DNA from: Rhizobium sp. Root1212 | GTDB taxonomy: Bacteria; Pseudomonadota; Alphaproteobacteria; Rhizobiales; Rhizobiaceae | Reading direction: 5' to 3' | Length of the DNA stretch: 64,000 nt | NCBI RefSeq assembly: GCF_001424985.1 | Contig: NZ_LMDA01000005.1 | Span: 1-64,000, forward strand | Notes under the pieces: model-generated | What the model saw: the letters and a program-made list of their open reading frames with translations, nothing else | Told to the model about the DNA's origin: nothing | The model's database searches: none | In this document: one piece after another, positions 52,270 to 61,031 of the stretch | Position numbering within the stretch: the first letter of the stretch is position 1 | Layout: every line of letters begins with the position of its first letter | Made by a program: the position numbers and the translations under genes

Positions 52270-53292
52270 ATGAACAAGACATTGCTGGCAGCCGGCGCCC
52301 TCTGGCTGATGGGCGCCGCGATCGCGTCGGCCGAAGACCAGACGCTGACCATTTCCGTCTATGGCTTTGCCCAGGACGAATTCGGCGAACTGCTCTACAA
52401 GCCGTTCGAAGCCGAATGCGGCTGCAAGCTGGTCGTGGAGACCGGCAACAGCATCGAACGCCTCGCCAAGCTCGAAGCCAACAAGGATGCGCCGGTCATC
52501 GACATGGCCGTGTTCTCGCTCGCCGATGCGCTCGCTGCCGCCCGCAAAGGCCTGACCGAAAAGATCGATCACACCAAGCTTTCCAGCTACGACAAGCTCT
52601 ACGACTTCGCCAAGGACCCGAACGGCGACGGCATGAGCGTCGGCTACACCTTCTACAAGACCGGCATCGCCTATCGCACCGACAAGATGAAGATCGAGTC
52701 CTGGGCCGATCTCCTCAAGGACGAGTATGTCGATCACGTCGCGTTGCCGAACATCACCACCAACCAGGGCGGCCCGGTACTGTCGATGATCGGCAAGGCG
52801 ATCGGCAAGGATACGCCGGACCTCAAGGGCGCGGTCGAAGCCGTTGGCGAAAAGCGCGACCAGTTCGTCACCTTCTACGTGAAAAGCTCGCAGCTCGTGC
52901 AGCTGATGCAGCAGGAAGAAATCTGGGCAGCCCCCATGGGCCACTTCTCCTGGGGCGGTATCTCCAAGCTTGATCTGCCGATCGGCTGGGCGACCACCAA
53001 GGAAGGCGACGCCGGCGACATGAACGCCATGGTGCTGGTCAAGGGTTCCAAGAACCACGATCTGGCGCTGAAGTTCATGGACTTCTGGCTCTCGACCCCG
53101 GTCCAGACCAAGATCGCCGAAATGCTGGTCGACAGCCCGGCCAACAAGGATGTCGTGGTTGCCCCGGAAATCGCCGCCAAGCTCACCTACGGCGCCGATG
53201 TCGCCAACAAGCTGACCTTCATGCCGGCCGCCACCACTCTCGACTACCGCGAGAAGTGGCTGGAAGAGTGGAACACCTCGGTCGCCCAGTAA
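52270..53292 (+). CDS. ABC transporter substrate-binding protein, PotD/spermidine-putrescine type
   Basis: The 340-residue protein starts at ATG 52270 behind GAGGAGGAG. A Sec signal peptide (about 1-21) ends ASA-ED. The mature domain has LTISVYGFAQDEFGELLYKPFEAECGCKLVVETGN, the family 1/PotD opening, including a CGC pair. It delivers a solute to the PotBCA-like components encoded downstream. Its place beside nucleoside hydrolase and adenine deaminase genes makes a purine (nucleo)side or polyamine-like amine a candidate ligand, but this is inference. Confidence 0.9.
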   Translation: MNKTLLAAGALWLMGAAIASAEDQTLTISVYGFAQDEFGELLYKPFEAECGCKLVVETGNSIERLAKLEANKDAPVIDMAVFSLADALAAARKGLTEKIDHTKLSSYDKLYDFAKDPNGDGMSVGYTFYKTGIAYRTDKMKIESWADLLKDEYVDHVALPNITTNQGGPVLSMIGKAIGKDTPDLKGAVEAVGEKRDQFVTFYVKSSQLVQLMQQEEIWAAPMGHFSWGGISKLDLPIGWATTKEGDAGDMNAMVLVKGSKNHDLALKFMDFWLSTPVQTKIAEMLVDSPANKDVVVAPEIAAKLTYGADVANKLTFMPAATTLDYREKWLEEWNTSVAQ

Positions 53293-53303
53293 GGCTGCCA
53301 GCT

Positions 53304-53366
53304 AGCGAATAGCGAATAGCGAATAGCGAATAGCGAATAGCGAATAGCGAATAGCGAATAGCGAAT
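53304..53366. repeat. Heptanucleotide tandem repeat (nine units)
   Basis: Nine consecutive perfect copies of AGCGAAT lie 11 bases after the binding-protein stop. Reverse-complement copies ATTCGCT occur at 53380-53386 and 53401-53407, so the array can fold back on itself before the permease gene starts at 53435. Tandem heptamers are prone to slippage, which would change the length of this intergenic stretch. There is no coding frame through it. Confidence 0.95.
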
Positions 53367-53434
53367 AGGATTTCCGACTATTCGCTATTTGCCAACAACT
53401 ATTCGCTCCCCCTCCCTTTCAGCAGGAACACGGC

Positions 53435-54262
53435 ATGTTTCAAAATCGCGCCGAAGCCTTGGTGCTGGCTTTGCCGGCGGCTGTCTTCGCGGCCATCATC
53501 TTCCTGGTGCCGGTCGTCATCGTGCTGGCCGAGGGGTTTCGCAGCCCCACCGGCTGGACCTTCGCAGCCTATGGCCATTTCTTTTCCGAGCCGCTGAACC
53601 GGCTGGTGCTGGTGCGAACCTTCAAGCTCGGCATCGCCGTGACGCTGGTTTCGGCCGTCATCGGCTATGCGGCTGCCTTCGCTATCGTCAATCTCAGCGC
53701 CGCGGGCAAGGGCCGGATGATCGGCCTCATCTCGCTGCCGCTGATGATTTCGCCGGTGGCGCGCACCTATGCCTGGATCGTCATTTTGGGCCGCACCGGC
53801 ATCGTTAATCAGGCGCTGCAGGCAATTGGCCTCAGCGACGAGCCGATCCGGCTGCTGTTTACCGAAACCGCCGTGTTCATCGGCCTGTTGCAGCTCTTCC
53901 TGCCGCTGATGACCCTGTCGCTGATCAGCGCGCTCGAAAACATGCCGAAGGATGCGATCCTTGCCGCGCGCGTGCTGGGCGCCAACTGGTTCCAGGTGTT
54001 CTGGAAGGTCATCCTGCCCTTGACCCGCGAAGGCCTCGTCGTCGGCGGCACGCTGGTCTTCACCGGCTCGCTGACCGCCTACATCACCCCTGCCATCCTC
54101 GGCGGCTCGAAGGTGCTGATGCTGGAGACGCTGCTTTTCCAGCGTGTCACCGTCGCCAATGATTTCGTCTCGGCGAGCGTCATCGCCTTCATCCTGATCG
54201 CCATGTGTTTTGCCGCGAACCTGCTGTTGAAGCGGCTCGCCACCGCGAGGAACAAGCGATGA
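53435..54262 (+). CDS. ABC transporter permease, PotB type
   Basis: The 275-residue permease has a hydrophobic N-terminus (ALVLALPAAVFAAIIFLVPVVIVLAEGF), five further helices, and the EAA loop around AARVLGANWFQVFWKVILP. It is of the spermidine/putrescine type (BPD_transp_1). It follows the repeat-containing gap after the binding-protein gene, and its stop overlaps the next permease (ATGA). Confidence 0.92.
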   Translation: MFQNRAEALVLALPAAVFAAIIFLVPVVIVLAEGFRSPTGWTFAAYGHFFSEPLNRLVLVRTFKLGIAVTLVSAVIGYAAAFAIVNLSAAGKGRMIGLISLPLMISPVARTYAWIVILGRTGIVNQALQAIGLSDEPIRLLFTETAVFIGLLQLFLPLMTLSLISALENMPKDAILAARVLGANWFQVFWKVILPLTREGLVVGGTLVFTGSLTAYITPAILGGSKVLMLETLLFQRVTVANDFVSASVIAFILIAMCFAANLLLKRLATARNKR

Positions 54263-55035
54263 ACCGCACCTTTTCCCCCCTCATCCTCGCGGCACTGCTG
54301 ATCTTCCTGATCGGCCCGTTCCTGATCATCGTCGCCGCCTCGCTTTCGGCCGGCGATACGCTGACCTTCCCGCCGCAGGGCCTGTCGCTGCGCTGGATCG
54401 CCAAGGTCTTCACCGTCGAAAGTTTCCGCGACAGCTTCATCATGTCGATGATCCTGGCCGTCGGCGGCACCTTCCTGGCGCTGCTGCTCGGCGTGCCCGC
54501 GGCCTATGCGCTGTCGCGCTACAAGCTGCCCTTCGGCGAGGTGGTCAACACCATCGTCACTTTGCCGATCATCGTGCCCGGCATCATCGTCGGCCTGGCG
54601 CTGCTGCGTTATGTCGTCGTGCCCTTCAGCTTCTCGATCGGGATTGCGCTTTTCCTCGCCCATACGGCGCTGGTACTGCCCTATACGGTGCGCGTCGTCT
54701 CATCGAGCTTCAACAACCTGCGTTCCGACATGGAGGAGGCGGCGGTGCTGCTCGGCGCCACCCGTCTCGGCGCCTTCTTCAAGGTGGTGCTGCCGAACAT
54801 CCAGTCCGGCATCCTCGCCGCCTTCATTCTCGGCTTCGTGACGAGCTTCAACCAGGTGCCGGTCTCGCTGTTCCTGTCCGGTCCCGGCGTGCGCACGCTG
54901 CCCATCGACATGCTTTCCTACATGGAAACCACCTACGATCCCTCCGTCGCTGCGCTGTCGGCTCTCCTGGCCCTGATGTCGATCGGCATCGTCTTCCTCG
55001 CAGAACGCTTCCTTGGATTTTCCCGCTATGTCTGA
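54259..55035 (+). CDS. ABC transporter permease, PotC type
   Basis: The 258-residue permease starts at ATG 54259, overlapping the previous stop. The first helix is SPLILAALLIFLIGPFLIIVAASLS and the EAA loop lies around EAAVLLGATRLGAFFKVVLPN. It pairs with the PotB-like protein. Its end overlaps the ATPase start by eight bases. Confidence 0.92.
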   Translation: MNRTFSPLILAALLIFLIGPFLIIVAASLSAGDTLTFPPQGLSLRWIAKVFTVESFRDSFIMSMILAVGGTFLALLLGVPAAYALSRYKLPFGEVVNTIVTLPIIVPGIIVGLALLRYVVVPFSFSIGIALFLAHTALVLPYTVRVVSSSFNNLRSDMEEAAVLLGATRLGAFFKVVLPNIQSGILAAFILGFVTSFNQVPVSLFLSGPGVRTLPIDMLSYMETTYDPSVAALSALLALMSIGIVFLAERFLGFSRYV

Positions 55036-56056
55036 TCGCGCCTTTCTCTCCCTTGAAAACCTGACGCTTTCCTACGGCAATTCCATCGCCGTCAATAAGT
55101 TCAATCTCGATATCCGCAAGGGCGAGCTCGTCGCCTTCCTCGGCCCCTCCGGCTGCGGCAAGACGACGACGATGCGCTCCATCGCCGGTCTCCTGAACCC
55201 GACCTCCGGCCGCATCACGCTGGATGGCACCGACATCACCCGCGTTTCCGCCAACAAGCGCAATGTCGGCCTCGTCTTCCAGTCCTACGCGCTCTTCCCG
55301 CACCTGACGGTCTACGAAAACGTCGCCTTCGGCCTGCGGCTGAAGCGCATGGCGGATGCCGATATTAACGCCCGTGTCACCGCCGGCATCAAATCGGTCG
55401 GTCTCGCAGCCCTTTCCGGCCGCAAACCCGCAGAGCTTTCCGGCGGCCAGCAGCAGCGCGTGGCGCTTGCGCGCTCGATGGTGATGGAACCGAAGGTGCT
55501 GCTGCTCGACGAGCCGCTCTCCAATCTCGATGCCCGCCTGCGCGTCGAAATGCGCGCCGAGTTGCAGCGCGTGCAGAAGGAAACCGGCATCACGATGATC
55601 TTCGTCACTCACGATCAGGCCGAGGCCCTGTCGCTGGCCGACCGCATCGTCGTCATGCGCAACGGCCTGATCGAGCAGGTCGGCACGCCGGAGGAGATCT
55701 ATAATAATCCCGTCTCCGCCTTCGTTGCCGATTTCGTCGGCTTCGAAAACGTCTTTGCACTAAAGGACGGCAAGCTCGCGACGCCGGGCGGCGCGGTCGC
55801 GCTCTCGGAAGCCCTGCCGGGCAATGCCGCCGGTTTCGCCTGGCGTCCCGCCGGCGTAGTGCTCGATACCGGCCCGTTCCAGGGCAAGGTGAAGAGCGTT
55901 TCCTTCACCGGAAACCTGCGCGAATACCTGCTCGACACCCCGCTCGGCCCGATCACAGCCGAAGTGAGCGCAGCGCTGCCGGTTCACGATCTCGGCACCG
56001 AGCTTGCCTTCGATCTGCCGCTTAAGGCAGCCGCCCCCCTCCAGCGTTTCGCGTGA
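55028..56056 (+). CDS. ABC transporter ATP-binding protein, PotA type
   Basis: The 342-residue ATPase has Walker A GPSGCGKTT, Q-loop VFQSYALFPHLTV, signature LSGGQQQRVALARSM and Walker B VLLLDEPLSNLDARLR. A C-terminal TOBE regulatory domain follows (about residues 270-335). It is the PotA/MalK-type subunit. It completes a D-B-C-A importer and overlaps the nucleoside hydrolase start (GTGA), so import and hydrolysis are genetically coupled. Confidence 0.93.
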   Translation: MSDRAFLSLENLTLSYGNSIAVNKFNLDIRKGELVAFLGPSGCGKTTTMRSIAGLLNPTSGRITLDGTDITRVSANKRNVGLVFQSYALFPHLTVYENVAFGLRLKRMADADINARVTAGIKSVGLAALSGRKPAELSGGQQQRVALARSMVMEPKVLLLDEPLSNLDARLRVEMRAELQRVQKETGITMIFVTHDQAEALSLADRIVVMRNGLIEQVGTPEEIYNNPVSAFVADFVGFENVFALKDGKLATPGGAVALSEALPGNAAGFAWRPAGVVLDTGPFQGKVKSVSFTGNLREYLLDTPLGPITAEVSAALPVHDLGTELAFDLPLKAAAPLQRFA

Positions 56057-56985
56057 CCGCGATGGGTGTGTGGATCGATACTGACATGGGCTTCGACGAC
56101 ATCGCCGCCATCCTCGTGGTGGCGCGCCGGGCCGAGCCCATCGACGGCATTTCGCTGGTCTTCGGCAATTCCGGCTTCGACCGGGTCCGGCAGAACGCGG
56201 CATCGGCCGCTGCCGCCTTCGCCTGGAGCTTTCCGATCCATAATGGGCGCGCCCTGCCGGTGCTCGGCCGCCTCGAAACCGCGGAAAGCATCCTCTCCGA
56301 AGCCGGCATGCTGACTGCCGGCCGCAGCCTGCCCGCTGCCCCGCTCCTGTCCGAAAGCAACGCCTTCACCGCGCTCTGCCACTGGCTGGAAACCACGGAC
56401 GCCCCCCGCCGCATCCTCGCCCTCGGCCCGCTGACCAACATCGCCGCGCTGGCGCTTGCCCGCCCGGACCTTGCGGAAAAAATCGACGACCTCACCTGGA
56501 TGGGTGGCGGCGTCACCGCTGGCAACCACACGGCATCGGCCGAATTCAACGCCTTCGCCGACCCCGAAGCGCTCGCCATCGTGCTCGCCCATAACCTGCC
56601 GTTGCGCATGGTCGATCTCGACCTCTGCCGCAAGGTGATCGCCACCCCGTCCGACGTCGGGCCGGTGCGCGCCGCCGGCGGCAGGAATGCCGCGCTTCTG
56701 GCCGACCTGCTTGCCGGCTACATTTCCATCGGCACCAGTCGCGGCCGTCCCGGCATGGCGATCTACGACCCTTGCGCCGCCGTCGCTTTCGTGCGGCCCG
56801 AGGCCGTCACCTTCACGCAGGCTCGCATCGATGTCGAACTCGGCGGCACGCTGACCCGTGGCCGCACTGTCGTCGATGTGCGTGCAGCGGCCGAGCGGCA
56901 CAACGCCGTCTTCGCCTCCGATATCGATGTCACGGCTGCCCGCGATCTCATCCTCGGCGCGCTCATCGCGGAGGCGCAGCTATGA
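56053..56985 (+). CDS. Inosine/uridine-preferring nucleoside hydrolase family protein
   Basis: The 310-residue protein starts at GTG 56053, overlapping the ATPase stop (ATG 56062 is an alternative). The calcium-binding signature DTDMGFDD is present, together with LGPLTNIAALALARPDL and TWMGGGV blocks and a C-terminal RHNAVFASDID block. It cleaves ribonucleosides into base and ribose in the cytoplasm. Context (adenine deaminase next) favours a purine nucleoside such as adenosine as substrate. Confidence 0.93.
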   Translation: MTAMGVWIDTDMGFDDIAAILVVARRAEPIDGISLVFGNSGFDRVRQNAASAAAAFAWSFPIHNGRALPVLGRLETAESILSEAGMLTAGRSLPAAPLLSESNAFTALCHWLETTDAPRRILALGPLTNIAALALARPDLAEKIDDLTWMGGGVTAGNHTASAEFNAFADPEALAIVLAHNLPLRMVDLDLCRKVIATPSDVGPVRAAGGRNAALLADLLAGYISIGTSRGRPGMAIYDPCAAVAFVRPEAVTFTQARIDVELGGTLTRGRTVVDVRAAAERHNAVFASDIDVTAARDLILGALIAEAQL

Positions 56986-58772
56986 ACGGCAAGACCGACG
57001 CCCGCGATCTCAACGACGCGACCTTGCGTGAAAACGCCGTCGCCGCCGCGCGCGGAGACCGGCCCTTCGATATGCTGATCACCGGTGGAACGCTGATCGA
57101 CATGGCGACCGGCGAGCGCCGCGTTGCCGATATCGGCCTTGTCGGCCCGCTGATATCAAGCGTGCACGCGCCCGGCACACGGCGCGATGCCGAACGGACA
57201 ATCGATGCCACCGGCCTTTTCATCGCGCCCGGCCTCATCGATACGCATATGCACATCGAAAGCTCGATGATCACGCCAGCGGTTTATGCCGCCGCGACCC
57301 TGCCGCGCGGCGTCACCACCCTCGTCTGGGACCCGCACGAACTCGGCAACGTCCACGGCGTGGCCGGCGTCGACTGGGCGATTGAGGCGGCGAGCGTCCT
57401 GCCGCAGCGTCACGTGCTGCTCGCCCCCTCCTGCGTTCCCTCGGCACCGGGGCTGGAACTGGCGGGTGCGGATTTCGACGATGATATCATCGCCGGACTG
57501 CTCGCCCGCCCGGAAATCGGCGGTATCGCCGAGGTCATGGACATGCGCGCCGTCATAGAAAACCGGCCGCGGATGAGCGCCATCCTCGCCGCCGGCCGTG
57601 CCTCGGGCAAGCCGATTCACGGCCATGCCCGAAGCCTTGAAGGTGCGGACCTTCAGGCTTTCATCACATCCGGCATCAGCTCCGACCACGAAATCGTCTC
57701 CGGCGAGGACCTGCTGCAAAAACTGCGCGCCGGCCTCACCATCGAGCTGCGCGGCTCGCACGACCACCTGCTGCCCGAATGTGTCGCGGCCTTGAACACG
57801 CTGCCGCAGCTTCCGCAGACGCTGACGCTCTGCACCGACGACGTCTTCCCGGACGATCTGCTCGCCGCCGGCGGCCTCGATGACGTGGTCCGCCGCCTCG
57901 TGCGCTACGGCATGAAGCCGGAATGGGCGCTGCAGGCCGCGACCCTCAACGCCGCCCGCCGCATCGGCCGCAACGATCTCGGCCTCATCGCCCCCGGCCG
58001 CCGCGCCGATATCGTGCTCTTCGAAGATCTGAGCGATTTCTGCGCAAAACACGTTTTCGCCAGTGGTTGCATGGTCGCGGAAAACGGTGCACTCACCGAA
58101 CCCGCCCGCGAAATCGATGCCGCGCCCCTCAGCGCCTCCATGCACATCGACCCGCTCGGCGAAGATGATTTCCGTATCCCCTGCAACGGCAGCGAAGCGA
58201 CCGTCGCCCTGATCGCCAAGCCCCGTTTCACCGAATGGGGGGAGGCCGTCGCCAAGGTCGAAGACGGCTTCATCGTGCCGCCCGAGGGTACAACGCTCAT
58301 CGCCGTTGCTCACCGGCACGGCCGAGCAGATAGCCGCCCGCGCGTTGGCCTGCTCTCCGGCTGGGGACACTGGCGCGGCGCGCTGGCAACCACCGTTTCC
58401 CATGACAGCCACAACCTCACCGTCTTCGGCGGCAATGCCGCGGACATGGCGGTGTCCGCCAATGCCGTCATCGCAGCCGGCGGCGGGATGGCGGTCGCGG
58501 CCGATGGCAAGCTGATCGCCCTCATCGCACTGCCGCTTTCCGGCCTCGTCTCCGATGCGCCGCTGGAAGAGGTCGCCCGCGCCTTCACGGCGCTACGGAC
58601 CGCTGCCGATGGCATCGTCGACTGGCAGCCGCCTTATCTGGTGTTCAAGGCTGTGTTCGGCGCGACGCTCGCCTGCAATGCCGGCCCTCACCAGACCGAC
58701 CGCGGCATTGCCGATGGCACGACCGGCATGCTCCGCGAAAGCCCCATCCTTGAGGCAAGGGTCCTTTCATGA
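56982..58772 (+). CDS. ade: Adenine deaminase
   Basis: The 596-residue protein has the Ade-type amidohydrolase layout: metal site DTHMHIESSMI, WDPHELGNVHG, HGHARSLEGADLQAFITSG and a SDHEIVSGED block. It converts adenine to hypoxanthine and ammonia. ATG 56982 overlaps the nucleoside hydrolase stop (ATGA), and its end overlaps the exporter start. The order hydrolase then deaminase is a direct salvage route: nucleoside to adenine to hypoxanthine. Confidence 0.94.
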   Translation: MNGKTDARDLNDATLRENAVAAARGDRPFDMLITGGTLIDMATGERRVADIGLVGPLISSVHAPGTRRDAERTIDATGLFIAPGLIDTHMHIESSMITPAVYAAATLPRGVTTLVWDPHELGNVHGVAGVDWAIEAASVLPQRHVLLAPSCVPSAPGLELAGADFDDDIIAGLLARPEIGGIAEVMDMRAVIENRPRMSAILAAGRASGKPIHGHARSLEGADLQAFITSGISSDHEIVSGEDLLQKLRAGLTIELRGSHDHLLPECVAALNTLPQLPQTLTLCTDDVFPDDLLAAGGLDDVVRRLVRYGMKPEWALQAATLNAARRIGRNDLGLIAPGRRADIVLFEDLSDFCAKHVFASGCMVAENGALTEPAREIDAAPLSASMHIDPLGEDDFRIPCNGSEATVALIAKPRFTEWGEAVAKVEDGFIVPPEGTTLIAVAHRHGRADSRPRVGLLSGWGHWRGALATTVSHDSHNLTVFGGNAADMAVSANAVIAAGGGMAVAADGKLIALIALPLSGLVSDAPLEEVARAFTALRTAADGIVDWQPPYLVFKAVFGATLACNAGPHQTDRGIADGTTGMLRESPILEARVLS

Positions 58773-59668
58773 GCACGCCCGCAACCACGGTGATCCCGGA
58801 TCGCACCGGCCTGCTTTTGCCGGCGGTGTTCGTGCCGCTCTGGTCGAGCGGCTTCGTGCTGGCGCGGCTAGTAGCACCCCATGCCGAGCCGCTGACCTTT
58901 CTTGCCGTGCGGTTTTCGCTGGCCTTGCTCGCCCTTGCCGTCATCGCCCGTTTCAAGGGTGCGGCCTGGCCGCGCACGGCCCAAGAATGGCGACAGGCGA
59001 TGCTCACCGGCTTCCTGATCCACGGCCTCTATCTCAGCGGCGTCTTCTGGTCGGTGGCCAACGGCCTGCCGACGGCGATCTCGGCGCTGATGGCCGGCAT
59101 GCAGCCGCTGCTGGTGACGCTGCTCGCCGGCCGGATGCTCGGCGAGCGCATGTCGCGGCGCGGCGCCGTCGGCATTCTCATTGGGGCTCTCGGCACGCTG
59201 ATCACGCTGGCACCAAAACTCGGCGCGACGGATGCCGGCGGCATTCCCCTCGCGCCGCTCGTTATCTGTCTTGCCGGTGTGCTGTCCATCACCTTCGGCT
59301 CGATCCTGGTGAAGCGCACCAAGATATCGGCCGATCCGCTGACCAATACCGCCGTGCAATATATCGGCGCCCTCATCCCGACGGCGCTGGTCGTTCCCCT
59401 CGTCGGTGGGCCGGCCTTCGATACCACCTCGATCCCGCTGTGGGGCGGACTTGCCTGGTCGGTGTTCGGCATGTCGATCGGCGCGATCCTGCTTCTGCTC
59501 CATATGATCCGCAAGGGCGCGCTGTCGAAGGTCTCTTCGCTGTTCTTCCTCGTGCCCGGCGTCTCGGCCCTGATGGCCTGGATCGGTTTCGGCGAAAGCC
59601 TGACGCTGATGCAGATCGCAGGCCTTTCCATCGCCACGCTCGGCGTCTCCCTCGCCAGCCGCGGCTAG
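58769..59668 (+). CDS. EamA/DMT-family transporter
   Basis: The 299-residue protein has ten predicted membrane helices in two EamA repeats (LWSSGFVLARLVAPHAEPLTFLAVRFSLALLAL in the first). ATG 58769 overlaps the adenine deaminase stop. As part of the purine cluster it could export hypoxanthine, a base or another surplus metabolite, but EamA substrates cannot be predicted by sequence. Confidence 0.9.
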   Translation: MSTPATTVIPDRTGLLLPAVFVPLWSSGFVLARLVAPHAEPLTFLAVRFSLALLALAVIARFKGAAWPRTAQEWRQAMLTGFLIHGLYLSGVFWSVANGLPTAISALMAGMQPLLVTLLAGRMLGERMSRRGAVGILIGALGTLITLAPKLGATDAGGIPLAPLVICLAGVLSITFGSILVKRTKISADPLTNTAVQYIGALIPTALVVPLVGGPAFDTTSIPLWGGLAWSVFGMSIGAILLLLHMIRKGALSKVSSLFFLVPGVSALMAWIGFGESLTLMQIAGLSIATLGVSLASRG

Positions 59669-59738
59669 AGTTTGTCAGGGAAAAGTGGAAACCGGTTTTC
59701 CCGAAAAGACAAACGAAAACAAAAGACATAGGACTGCC

Positions 59739-61031
59739 ATGAACACTCTTGCCGAGATGATTGCCGCCAGCAATGCGCCTGCCGTGACCGTGCGCCGCGA
59801 CCTGCACCGCTACCCGGAAACGGCTCTGCTGGAATACCGCACCGCCTCGCGCATCGCCGCCTATCTCGATCATCTCGGCTTTGCCGTGCGCACCGGCCGC
59901 GAGATCATGGATTACGACGCCGTGATCGATCCGCCCTCTGCCGAACGGGTGGAAGAAGCCAAGCTTGCAGCCCTTGCCGCCGGTGGCGATGCCCTCTGGA
60001 TGGAGCGCATGCCGGACGGCCTGACCGGCGTCGTCGCCGACCTGCGCTTCGGCGAAGGCCCCGTCGTCGCCTTCCGCTTCGATATGGATGCCCTGCCGGT
60101 CATCGAAACGACTGCTGCCGATCACAAGCCGAATACCGAAAAATATCAGTCCCGTTTTGCCGGGCGCATGCACGCCTGCGGCCATGACGGCCATGTCGGC
60201 ATCGGCCTTGCGCTCGCTCGCCAGCTTGCCGACGAAAAAGGCCTTTCCGGCACGCTGCGGGTGATTTTCCAGCCGGCCGAGGAAAGTGCCCGAGGCGCGG
60301 CTCCGATGGTGGCGGGCGGCGCGGTCGAAGGTGTGGATCATCTGTTCGTCGGCCATCTCGGCTGCCTGCTGCCCTCCGGCAAGATCGCCGCCAGCGCTGT
60401 CGGCTTCCTGTTCTCCAGCCGCTTCGCCGTCACCTTCCGCGGTGCGGTCGCCCATGCGGCGATGGCTCCGCAGGAAGGCCGCAACGCCCTGCTCGCCGGT
60501 GCGACGGCCGCCCTTGGCCTGCACGGCATTTCCCGTTTTTCCGGTTCGGAAACCTTCGTCAATGTCGGCGTGCTGAAAGCCGGCACCGCATTCAATATCA
60601 TCGCCGATACCTGCGAGATGCTGGTCGAGGTGCGCGCCGACAGCCGCGCCGCCCATGATTACATGGTCGAGCGCCTGCGCGCCGTGATCGATGGCACCGC
60701 CGCCATGCACCAATGCACGGTCGAGATCGTGCCCAAGAGCCACATGCCCGGCAATGAGAACAGCCCGCAGGCCGTCGCCCTGATCGCCGACGTCGCAAGC
60801 AGCCTGCCCGGCGTCACCGAGGTCCTGCCCGAATGGTCGATCGGCGGCGGCGACGATGCCTGCCTGATGATCCGCCGCGTGCGCGAAAACGGCGGCAGCG
60901 CCGCCTATTGCCTGATCGGCAGCGACATCCCCGCCGTGCACCACGCCGATAATTTCGACATCGACGAAAATTCTCTGGAAACCGGCGTCACCCTGTTTGC
61001 CGGAATCGCCCGCAGGCTGCTTGGCGCCTAA
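59739..61031 (+). CDS. M20 family amidohydrolase, AbgA-like
   Basis: The 430-residue protein starts at ATG 59739 (MNTLAEMIAASN). Dinuclear metal motifs are visible in FRFDMDALPV, MHACGHDGHVGIGLALA and FQPAEESARGAAPMV. The long insert after GREIMDYDAVIDPPSAERVEEAK matches the p-aminobenzoyl-glutamate hydrolase subunit A (AbgA) type rather than simple aminoacylases. It may cleave amide-linked substrates. It is the last gene of the plus-strand cluster and overlaps zwf by four bases in convergent orientation. Confidence 0.88.
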   Translation: MNTLAEMIAASNAPAVTVRRDLHRYPETALLEYRTASRIAAYLDHLGFAVRTGREIMDYDAVIDPPSAERVEEAKLAALAAGGDALWMERMPDGLTGVVADLRFGEGPVVAFRFDMDALPVIETTAADHKPNTEKYQSRFAGRMHACGHDGHVGIGLALARQLADEKGLSGTLRVIFQPAEESARGAAPMVAGGAVEGVDHLFVGHLGCLLPSGKIAASAVGFLFSSRFAVTFRGAVAHAAMAPQEGRNALLAGATAALGLHGISRFSGSETFVNVGVLKAGTAFNIIADTCEMLVEVRADSRAAHDYMVERLRAVIDGTAAMHQCTVEIVPKSHMPGNENSPQAVALIADVASSLPGVTEVLPEWSIGGGDDACLMIRRVRENGGSAAYCLIGSDIPAVHHADNFDIDENSLETGVTLFAGIARRLLGA

